Shown: piece after piece, positions 44,714-54,183 of the stretch | Layout of the letters: each line of letters opens with the position of its first letter | How positions within the stretch are numbered: position 1 is the stretch's first letter | Source: Lithodes maja | Lineage: Eukaryota > Arthropoda > Malacostraca > Decapoda > Lithodidae | Direction: 5' to 3' | Length of the DNA stretch: 64,000 bases | Assembly (NCBI GenBank): GCA_037953745.1 | Contig: JBAKBP010000203.1 | Coordinates: 1-64,000 of the forward strand | The notes under the pieces: model-generated | Seen by the model: the letters and a program-made list of their open reading frames with translations, nothing else | What the model was told of the DNA's origin: nothing | The model's database searches: none | Program-made: the position numbers and the translations under genes

Positions 44714-45389
44714 TGTTTATATTTATGTAGCCTACAGTTAAAAATATACAAAACACTTAATAAAATTACAGTGTCGCCTACCGAAAATGCGGCCGATAGA
44801 TGGCGGGTTGGGAGCGGTAACGCATTCATCCCAATATTAAGGTAATGTTTTTGCTCCCAAACACTACATCTTTGGTACAGCCACTTGACCAGCAGTCCTC
44901 TATCTAAGTTACCGTAAAACCGGGTCGCTTCGGACTTGGGTCGTAACTTCGGACATCGGCGATAAGAAGTAATTAGCCATTGTATTAATATAATGGAAAC
45001 GCTTTTTATTGGTTTTTTTGTGGGGTCAGTTTAGAGAAATGGCAAAGGAAGAGCATGTAAAAGCCCTAGGGAACTGACATGAGTATATGTACACAAAAAA
45101 AATATTATATATACAGTACAGTATGACAAATTTTTTTACATTTTTCGCTACCCTGCCAAACTTCTATCACCCTGAAGAAATTTGTTTGTATGAATGATGT
45201 TGTGACTGATATAATTTTGTAGTAAAATTACCAGAGACAACATCCACCAAAGGAAATTTGTTACACTTGTATAATGCTCTAGCTAGAACACTATCATTTA
45301 ACCTATTGTGTTTTCCACAAAATTTTGTTTTAACTTCGGACATGGAACAAACAAATCGTTTGTTATTATTTGCCCTATGAAAATAATTT
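44714..45389. other. LINE 5' UTR then anonymous sequence
   Basis: About 44714-44825 is probably the 5' UTR of the LINE. Beyond it there is no coding signal; TAACTTCGGACAT occurs twice (about 44945 and 45332). Confidence 0.5.
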
Positions 45390-45614
45390 GGTAAGATCCT
45401 GTGTAGCGGGAGGAACTTTTTTTTCAGATGCCTATTTACTAAGAAACATTGAACAATATATTTAACCTAACCTAACCAAAACCTAACCTAACCTAACGGT
45501 CCTAACCTAGTATATTAGTCGAATATTTATGAATGTAAAATGTAAAAATATATTGTAACATAAGCAAATTAATGAGATATACGTACAGGTACTCCCGCTA
45601 CACAGGATTATACC
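45390..45614. repeat. Foldback (inverted repeat) enclosing telomere-like repeats
   Basis: Left arm 45390-45412 and right arm 45592-45614 are reverse complements over 23 bp with two mismatches; CCTGTGTAGCGGGAG pairs perfectly. Similarity extends weakly outward by about 15 bp. The loop holds the CCTAA repeats. Confidence 0.85.
45464..45509 (-). repeat. Interstitial TTAGG-type telomere-like repeat
   Basis: Eight or so CCTAA-type units (CCTAACCTAACC..., interrupted once by AAAA and once by GGT). TTAGG is the ancestral arthropod telomere motif. Confidence 0.85.
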
Positions 45615-45965
45615 AATAATTCATAATACTTGTCCATCATTAAAATGGTGGTTAAAGATCAAATAATCAATCTCCGAGTCCAAAAACCCATAAATATATG
45701 ATATGCTAACCGATTTATGTACATGTAAAGTATTTAGGATAATTCTGGATATAGCCTATAATATATATAAATTAGGAGAGGCATATATCTTGTCCAAAAA
45801 AATTATTATCTGCCGTAAGAAACACCAACACATACGTTATACTGTACCTATAAAAATGCTCAAATTCATAAAAATGTATATGCAGTTAGTTAGTTATGTA
45901 GAGCAGATTAACCAGACCACTGAGCTCCATACGGAACTCTCATAGGTCTGGCCCGAAGGATTGGA
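45615..45965. other. Non-coding interval, probably LINE 3' flank
   Basis: AT-rich; includes the 3' UTR of the LINE that starts at 45966 on the minus strand. No gene seen. Confidence 0.5.
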
Positions 45966-47556
45966 TCAGATTACTGAAAGGAGCTTAAGGCGACGCAAAA
46001 AACAGACGATAGGAGGGAAGGAAAATGACGGAGAATCGGATAAAAGGTCAGTGAATGATTTAGTACCAAAACAAACCGTACGCAGACGGGCAGTATCTGG
46101 GCAGTCAAAGACATGGCGAACAGTTAGAGGGGAATGACAGGAGGAGCAGGTAGGGGGCGGAGTGCGGGGAGTGGACATCAAATAACCGTGAGTCAGCCGG
46201 GAATGGCCTATCCTAAGTCTAGTTAGTAAAACTTCCTCACACCTGTGAGAGCGGGAAGACGAGGGCCAAGGACGGACAGAAGGTTTGATTGCACGGAGTT
46301 TATTATTGCAGGGTAGAGCATCCCAATGAGATTGCCACGTGCAAAGAATAGAAGGCTTGAGTAAGGACAGCCAATCACCTAACGGAAGGTGGGGCTGGCG
46401 AGGGATCATTAAAATAGCATTCTTAGCCGCAGCATCGGCGTCTTCATTGCCACGGACACCAATGTGAGCAGGAATCCAACATAACTGGACCTGGAATCCA
46501 CGTAGGCTCATCTCGTGGAGAGCGTGTTTTATGGCTAAAACTATTACGTGGGAGGACGAATAAGCACGGAGCGCTTCGAGGGCACTACGAGAGTCACTGT
46601 AAATTATAAAGGGCTGTTGAGGGGTGTCACGTATAATGTCAATAGCAGATTGGATAGCTAAAAGTTCAGCAGTAAAGATAGAGGCTTGGGGCAGGAGAGA
46701 AAACTGAAGGAGCTTAGTAGACGACACAGCAGCGAGGCCCACCCCAGAGTCAGTCTTAGACCCGTCAGTGAAGATGGCAAAATGGGGCCCTTTACGACGT
46801 ATGTGTTCGAGTGCGTGTTGGCAGTGATGGCTAGGGACAAAAGGATATCTCTTAGAGAGGAAGGAGAGGTGAGTGCAAACATTGGGGAGAGAGATAACCC
46901 ATGGGGGGGAAGGGGAGACAACAGGCGGCGAAAAAGCAATGTGAAAGTCAAGAGAGTTGAGGAGAATTGTAGCACGAATCGGAAAGGAGGGGGAAGATGG
47001 ACACGGATCGGGAATGAAGATATCACTGAAAAGGGAATTAGTGGGAGAGTCACTATGTTTAATTTTTAATGCACGGCGCATAGTAACAAAATCGCGATGG
47101 AGGGAGAGCGGGGGCTCGCCACTCTCAACTAAGACGGAGGTATTTGGGGAAGAACGGAAAGCTCCAGTACAGAGACGCATTCCCTGCGTATGAACAGGGT
47201 CCAACATCTTCAAAACGGAAGCAGAGGCAGACCCATAAATGGGGCAGCCGTAGTCGAGGATGGAAAGAACCACCGCCTTGTAGAGCATCAACATAGTGGT
47301 ACGTCTGGCACCCCAAGTGGTATGGGATTGTTTTCTGAGGAGGTTGAGAGCACGAAGGCCTTTAAATTTAGTATAATGAACATGGTCTCTCCAGTTGAGA
47401 TGTTGGTCAAAGATTACGCCTAAGAATATAACACTGGGATAGAAAGAAATCTGAGAGGGTCCCATTCGAAGCGATATTGACTGGCCACGGAGCCAGCGTT
47501 TGTCTCGATAGAAGACTATTGCCTTAGTTTTCTCAGCCGAAAACTGAAAGCCAACT
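45966..47556 (-). pseudogene. RNase-H LINE: RT C-terminus and RNase H
   Basis: Open from the junction with a SINE at 47556 to the stop at 45966 (the Met at 47465 is internal). It starts with VGFQFSAEKTKAIVF and the RT thumb FLGVIFDQHLNW. The RNase H domain has all four acidic residues: FTDGSKTDSGVG, AELLAIQSA, YSDSRSALEAL and GNEDADAAAK. A Cys/His tail follows (CSSCHSPLTVRHVFDC). An RNase H after RT points to the I/R1/Loa-type group of LINEs. This is one piece of a LINE whose parts also lie at 47807-47919, 48349-49922 and 56572-57254. Confidence 0.88.
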
Positions 47557-47802
47557 ATAATAATAATAATAATAATAGTTCTTAAAGCTAGCGCATGCTA
47601 AGCTAGCTAAGGATAGCTCAATAAGGCCGATTAGGCGTATTTCCATTGGGGTCCTGTACTACTACCCCATCCCTTTGCTCATGAGGGATGGTAACGACTC
47701 AGTGCTTGTGAAAAATCTTTAAATGCGCCGAGCGTGGGCGCGAACCCGGGCCTTCTGGGTGGAAGTCCGAGACGCTAGTCACTACACCAAGCGAGCCGCT
47801 TG
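47557..47802 (-). mobile_element. tRNA-Glu-derived SINE
   Basis: On the minus strand the head (about 47799-47724) resembles tRNA-Glu: TGGTGTAGTGACTAG A-box region, ACTTCCACCCAG anticodon arm with TTC, and GGTTCGCGCCC B-box. The body ends in (ATT)n at the low-coordinate side. Flanked by AACT on both sides (47553-47556, 47803-47806). It interrupts the RNase-H LINE in the same orientation. Confidence 0.85.
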
Positions 47803-47806
47803 AACT

Positions 47807-47919
47807 GAAGATGCCCAGGCGATCACCCGTTGGATGGAGATGTTGAGTATACGTTGAGCATGTCTGAGGGTACGGGCAGTGCAATAGATGGTAAAATCAT
47901 CAACGTACAGGCTGCCATG
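47807..47919 (-). pseudogene. RNase-H LINE: fragment after the RT catalytic box
   Basis: Encodes the part directly following LYV: DDFTIYCTARTLRHAQR, i.e. the YVDD catalytic box, split from its upstream half by a SINE. Confidence 0.85.
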
Positions 47920-48329
47920 TGGTGATGGGCTGGTCTATCAGAGTGAGAGCTGAGCAATCTCTGCCATACCCATAGCTTACTCTGACTTTTCCTTTAACTT
48001 ATATATTTTCTAGATCTCAAGTGACGGCGTCTCTTCCGTGGATTGACCTCCCAATCTACCAAGATTGGAAGCCAAAGCGTCACATTTTTCCTTTGCCCCT
48101 CAACTTTCTCTTCATAATTGCTGAGGGGCACAGGGCCCTGGGTGGGGCTTTGGTTTCTCGGGCGTTTCCTCACCCTCCCCAGCTCCCCGCCATGGAGTGG
48201 CTTCGGTCACCCAGGCTTTATTGTGGTCGGCAGGGAGGGTTCTGTGGGGGCGCTCGGTTATGGCCTTGGCCTTGCTCGGGGCCTTGGGGCTGTTCGGCCA
48301 GGCAGCTTGGGGAACAGCAACAACAACAA
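47920..48329 (+). mobile_element. SINE-like element with (AAC)n tail, long copy
   Basis: 410 bp flanked by a 19-bp duplication starting CAACGTACAGG (47901-47919 and 48330-48348). The 3' 240 bp match 11088-11326; the first about 170 bp (GGGCTGGTCTATCAGAGTG onward) are extra, so the other copy is 5'-truncated. The tail is (CAA)n. It is inserted in the RT catalytic box of the host LINE, on the opposite strand. No standard tRNA-type box pair is evident, so its promoter class is unknown. Confidence 0.88.
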
Positions 48330-48348
48330 CAACGTACAGGCTGCCATG

Positions 48349-49922
48349 GACTTCCGGCAGCAATTGTTGAAAGACTTTATTTATGGCCGCGGCAAAAAGT
48401 TTGCTGCTGAGAACGCTGCCCTGGGGAACACCATTGACGAGTGGAAAGACATTAGAAAGAATTCCCTCCACTCGAGTCTGGAATGTTCGATCAGAAAGAA
48501 AGTTGGAAATAAAAAAAGGTAGATGGCCACGGGCACCACTATCATGAAGTAGTTGCAGGATGGGACGCCGCCACGTGGTATCATATGCCTTCTGGATGTC
48601 AAAGAAAACGGCGACGGTGATGGACTTACTTTCAAAGCCATGCTTGATATGAGATTCTAATAACGTAAGCGAGTCCAGAGTAGATCGATCTTTCTGAGAG
48701 CCAAATTGGGTCGGAGTGAGAATAGTGTTTTGACGGAGGAACCAAGTGAGTCTAGTATTGACCAATTTCTCCATTAATTTACAAAGACAACTGGTGAGGG
48801 ATATTGGTCTATAACTCGAGGGCAAACTCGGGTCTTTTCCAGGTTTTGCAATTGGGACGATAATAGCATGTTTCCATGAGGTAGGAAATTGATGACGGAT
48901 CCACACCTGATTATAAAATTGCAAGAGGTAGGATTTAGCAAGGGGGGCTAAGTTAGTGAGTAAGGCAAAACTTATGTTATCTTGGCCAGGAGCTGAGTTA
49001 GGACAATTGGAGAGTGCATGTTCAAATTCATCCATAGTAAAGCATGCATTATAATCAAAGGTGTCTGGTGAAGAGAAGTTGAAGGGGATCGACTCCATTT
49101 CAAGTTTATGGCGGCGGAAATTATCGTCTAACCTCTCATTACTGCTGACATGGGCAAGATGTTGACCCAAGAGGTTCGATATCTCAAGGGGATCGTGAAC
49201 AGTACGGCCACCGTGTACCAAAGCATGGCGCGGAGGGTCAATGTGAAGGCTGTTAATATTCCTGAATTTATGCCAAACGCATGATATCGGGGTAGACGGG
49301 GAAATGGTGGAGACATAAGTATTCCAGGATTCGGATCTACTACGGATGACTTCTCGACGGAATTTAGCTGATAGTCGATTGTAGTGAGGTTTGATGGCAC
49401 ATATATCCATCAATAACGAGATGGAATGGCATAGAAGATCATCACGTAAAGGTAAGCGTGAACATAAAGAATTGTAACGTTTATTGAGACTATCGAGGCG
49501 GCGGCCTAATTCATGTTTACTTTTAGCAAGAGTGGATAAGGTGCTGTCCCACCAGGGGACTCGACGATGTAGGGGGGAAGAAGTCGTCTGGGGTATAGAC
49601 TTAGTAGCTGCATTAGTAAAAAAATTAACGAGGAATGAATGCGTTTCATCAGGATCCCTTAAGGGATTAAAAGGTGGGATTTGTCTGGTGTGGAGGACAT
49701 ATGCGTCCCAGTCAGCTTTGTGGAAGTTATAGCGAGGGAGCGAAGGACATGGACGGAATTGCAAGTAAGACAGGATGACAGGAAAGTGATCGCTTGAGAA
49801 CGTATCAACACAGACCCGCCACTCGAACTTATCAACAATTGCTGTGGAGCACAGGGTGACATCAACAGAGGAATAAGTATGATGGGAAGCAGAAAAGTAA
49901 GTGTGTGAGTCGGCCTCATTAA
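48349..49922 (-). pseudogene. RNase-H LINE: endonuclease C-terminus and RT N-terminal part
   Basis: Open frame from the piggyBac junction (end of an APE endonuclease: SSVDVTLCST, SSDHFPVILSY) through the linker WWDSTLSTLAKSKHEL to RT: CPNSAPGQDNISF, YRPISLTSCLCKLMEKL, VAVFFDIQKAYDTTW, NGVPQGSVLSSKLF. It then enters the SINE. It is cut at 49919-49922 (TTAA) by piggyBac 1. Confidence 0.88.
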
Positions 49923-49931
49923 CCCTTCAAC

Positions 49932-50000
49932 CCCGGGTGGTACACGTGTGTACCATTATGTTTTGACCCGAGGAACCCGGGTGGTACAACATTGTACCAT
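49932..50000. promoter_or_regulatory. Subterminal palindromic repeats of piggyBac
   Basis: Two direct copies of CCCGGGTGGTACA...TGTACCAT (49932-49956 and 49976-50000), each with inner palindrome arms GGTACA/TGTACC. The same pair is at 57264-57332 in copy 2. They are likely transposase binding sites; no binding data are available to me. Confidence 0.6.
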
Positions 50001-50113
50001 TGCTTGCGTATGTGCTTTCGAATGGCGCGCGTAAACATTTCGTTCCGTGGTCGCTAGGCGACGCCACCAGACACCATGTACGCCACCAAAACAGTCTCTA
50101 CCCTGCCGCCAAC

Positions 50114-53036
50114 ATGGATACTAGCCCAAAAAGTGATTCCCCTGTGTCCGATTCCATGCTCCCTTCGACGCCTGCCCATGTTCGTCGCGCCCTAACGCAA
50201 AGGCACGTACAAGATGCGTTGACTCCCGGAGGTATTGAAATAGCTTTGAGGAGTTATGAACGTGGTGAAGGACAAAATAGTGTTGATGACTTGGGCAGTG
50301 ATAGCTCCGAGTCTTATCAGTCTCACTATAGTGAAGATTTAGACGATCTAGACGAAATTCATGAAAGAGACGCGCAATTTGTTGGATTTGAGCATGACGA
50401 TGAAAGTGATGATAGTACTGAACGTGATATAGTTGTGCAAGGTGATGAGTGTAGTGAGAGTGAGCGAATGGGACAGCACTAGGTCGACTGCCAAGTTTAG
50501 GTTGAGTGACACGACACCTAGCCCTTCGCCAGCTAAATCCCCATTCAAGATACGTTTTTATAAGAAGCAAGTTCTTGAAAAGGCGGCCGCGGCAGCCAGG
50601 AAAGAGGCCCTAAAACTTGGTGAGGGAGCAGTGCGTGAGGGTGCCAGTGAGGCTGAGCGTGAGGGTGAGGTTGACCCGCCATTGTCTTCCTTATCTACCC
50701 ACGCCACCCAAGTTGCCCCAGGCGCCCGCCATTCTTCCCCACCACCACCACCAGCACTGCCTAGGGTTGAGGAACCCCCACTTTCGGCCTATTTACCCCC
50801 TATTTCCCCCGAGAGGAGACATACTACTACAGAAAAGGGAAAAGGGAGAAAATATGTGAAAAAAGGAGCTACAAGTAGGCGCTCTTTGTTCAAGGCTCCC
50901 GCGGCTTCCACCCCTGCCGGTCCCAGCCATACGCCCCCGCAAGTTTCTCCAGGGTCCACCCCACCTCTCCAGCCTACAACAGAGGTTCCTGACGATGTAT
51001 TTGACCTCGCATCCATACCTGCACCTACAGACACTGAACCAGTGCTGTCTACGACTCGTCGTAGGCCAAGGAGCCCCGAACCTCTGCATGAAGATGACAG
51101 AGCCTCACCTGCCACTCCTTCCCCACCTCGCCGACCTACACGCCGCCCACGCATCATTCGTTCCCCGCGAGATTATGAGGGGGGGTCTGAAGATGAAGGG
51201 CACCTCACAGATGACTCTGGCCATGATTACCTGGGTCCACCGTCAGGGCAAGATGACGGCTCTGACGACAACGACGATGACTTTATGGACATCGACGACC
51301 CTCAACCCAGACGCTTTGCCCAGGGCCGTCGTGCTCCTGGCCGCCCTGGCCGCCGGGCTGGGCCTGGGCGCCGTCGCGCTCCTGGCCGCCCTAGGGTGCG
51401 CGCCGCCAAAGTTCGTGGGCGTGCTGCCCCAGCTGCAGCTCCTCGTCAGCGTCGCCAGCAGGACCCATTTTATATTTTCAACTGGCAGGATGTGGCTGCT
51501 GATGAAGTGAATGACCCTGATGTAACCCCTTTTGATGAGATACAGGAGGCTTCAGGAGTTACCCCAAGTTTTCCCGCAGGCCCCAATGCTCCACCACATG
51601 AGCTTTTTGAGGCATTTTTTGATAAGGAGGTTACTGAGTTTGTCATAGAAGAGACAAACAAGCACCACCAAATCCAGGTGAACTTTTTTGGCAAGGTGAC
51701 CAAGGGCCAGATGAAGCGGTGGACCCCAGTGACTCATCCCGAGTTCATGGTGTTCCTGGCAATCACCATGCTAATGCCTCATGTAAAAAAGCACAGGTTG
51801 GCTGACTATTGGATCACCAAAGATCTGATATCCACCCCTGCCTTCGGGAAATACATCTCTCGGGACCGGTACCTCGACATCCTCGGAGCGCTCCATCTTG
51901 TCACCAACACCGACATGCATCTCTCTGACAAGCTGTGGAAGATTAGGACGTTGTACGAGATGATGCGAGAACGTTTCACGTCATACTTCACGCCCTTCTG
52001 CAACGTCTGTATTGACGAGTCTCTTGTGCTGTTCCGGGGAAAGCTGAGCTTCAGGCAGTACATCCCCTCAAAGAGACATCGCTTTGGTATAAAGTTCTTT
52101 GTGCTGTGCGATTGCCAAACTGGCTATGTCCTGGACTTCCTGGTCTACAGCGGGAAGGAAGGGGACGTGGAAATAGACCCCCTCATTGGCTTTGGCGGAG
52201 CAGTGGTTCAAGCCATGATGAACCGGTACTTCGAGAAGAATCATGTCCTCTACACGGACAACTACTACACGTCCCCCACTCTCTCAAAGTACCTCCATCA
52301 GCGCAAGACGGGGACTGTAGGCACAGTTAGAGCGAAAAGGAAGGGCATGCCAACTTTCCCTCCTAAAACCAAGAAAGGCGATGTCTTCAAGAAGAAGTCG
52401 GGACCCATTCTGGCTATCCACTGGCACGACCAGCGGAAGGTCAACCTCCTGAGCACCGTCCACAAGGGGGAAATGGTTGAGACTGGCAAGGTGGATCGCC
52501 GCACCCAAGTCAGGGTGACCAAGCCCGATGCTGTAATGGACTACAACATAAATATGAGGCTGGTGGACAAGTCCGACATGCAGATAGGCTTCATCGACTG
52601 TCTGCGTACCTCGTGCAGATGGTACAAAAAGTTCTTTCTGCACATGGTGGACATGTCAATGCTGAATGCCTACAATATCTACAGGCTTCGGAATCCGCGC
52701 ACACCCAGGAAGTTCAGTAGCCTGCGGAGGTTCCAAAAACAGGTGTTGGTGGAGCTCCTGGACAGGTATGCTACGCCACAGAGGGCAGTGGCACAACCTG
52801 GGCGCCCCGTTCAGGACCGCATGCAGTGTGCACAGTATCTAAATGTGCACAAGCTCGGTTACCTGCCTCTGGAACGAGATGGAGTCACCATTAGCAGAAG
52901 GCGGTGCCATGTCTGCTGGAACAGCCAGGTGAGGCCGAGGAAGCAGAAAAAGACCACCATGCAGTGTGTGGAGTGCCAGGTGTCACTATGTGCTATACCG
53001 TGCTTTGCTGAATACCACACCAAGCAGGAGTACTAA
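50114..53036 (+). pseudogene. piggyBac transposase, copy 1 (frameshifted)
   Basis: Starts at ATG 50114 (MDTSPKSDS) and runs to 50482 in one frame; the rest is open from about 50433 to 53036 in another frame. Compared with copy 2, two bases are missing near 50445-50450. The N-terminal about 330 residues are Pro/Ser/acidic-rich with basic AT-hook-like PGRP/GRPR motifs (51320-51450). The catalytic domain follows: CIDESLVLFRG (Asp codon 52014), LYTDNYYTS (Asp 52257), and LVDKSD (Asp 52566 and 52575), matching the piggyBac DDD/D set. The C-terminal Cys/His zinc-binding domain (CHVCW, CVEC, CAIPCFAEYH) is complete. The transposase would cut and paste at TTAA. Confidence 0.92.
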
Positions 53037-53218
53037 CTAATAATCATAGTGAAAGTACCAAAGACTGACAATATGTATGTATATAGGCAACAAGTGGAAA
53101 TAAAACAATGTACAGTATTGTGATAAAAAAGTCATGTATTATGAAAACATGTATAAATAAGTGAAAAAAGACACAATAAATTGTATATACATAAAACGTT
53201 TACAAAGCATATAACTAA
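53037..53218. other. Non-coding piggyBac 3' region
   Basis: AT-rich, with AATAAA at 53098-53103, a plausible polyadenylation signal for the transposase. Confidence 0.6.
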
Positions 53219-53926
53219 GTGAAAGTGACACATGACATAATATTAGATGGCCAAAGTATAATAAACACCTGTGATAACGAATAATCAGTGCCTAATATAA
53301 CAATAACCTACCTCAATTACTAATAAAATGTACCGTATCAAGTGAAAATGAGCATTATCAGTGACAGTGACACTCTCTCAAGCATATTTACCAAAGTGAA
53401 AGTGACACACGAAGTAATATTAGATGGCCAAAGTATAATAAACACCTGTGATAACGAATAATCACTGCCTAATATAACAATAACCTACCTCAATTACTAA
53501 TAAAATGTACCATATCAAGTGAAAATGAGCATTATCAGTGACAGTGACACTCTCTCAAGCATATTTACCAAAGTGAAAGTGACACACGAAGTAATATTAG
53601 ATGGCCAAAGTATAATAAAGACCTGTGATAACGAATAATCACTGCCTAATATAACAATAACCTACCTCAATTACTAATAAAATGTACCGTATCAAGTGAA
53701 AATGAGCATTATCAGTGACAGTGACACTCTCTCAAGCATATTTACCAAAGTGAAAGTGACACACGAACTAATATTAGTTGGCCAAAGTATAATAAACACC
53801 TGTGATAACGAATAATCAGTGCATAATATAACAATAACCAGCCTCAATTACTCATAAAAACTACGGTATCGAGTGAAAATGTGAAATATTAGTGACAATG
53901 ATAGCCTAATACACATATTTTATATA
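53219..53926 (+). repeat. 177-bp tandem repeat, four copies, inside piggyBac
   Basis: GTGAAAGTGACACA starts at 53219, 53396, 53573 and 53750, exactly 177 bp apart. The middle copies are nearly identical; the first and last are more diverged. Confidence 0.95.
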
Positions 53927-54183
53927 ATTGGACTCCAAATAACTATAATAACATCACTATCAATAAATAAAATCGCCTCCGGGAGGTAAAAAGTCTGGCG
54001 CGACGAGTGGCTAAGTGCGCAGTAGGTTAGCCAAGCCGGGGCCTGGGCCAAGGCGACGCATCCGAACGCGGGAAGATTTTCCCGCATAAAAATCACTCCA
54101 CTTCCCGCGCTCGCCATTATGCAATCACTTGGGCTAGAGACCTCTACTCAACGGCATTCTACACATGAAGGTTTGTGCAACAT
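53927..54183. other. piggyBac interior, non-coding
   Basis: GC-richer segment with CGGGAAGATTTTCCCG, a near-perfect palindrome at about 54069-54084. Ends at CAACAT, the LINE target site. Confidence 0.55.

Noticed and set aside
47724..47799. Functional tRNA-Glu gene
   Set aside because: It continues into a SINE body with an (ATT)n tail and interrupts a LINE; the acceptor ends do not match.
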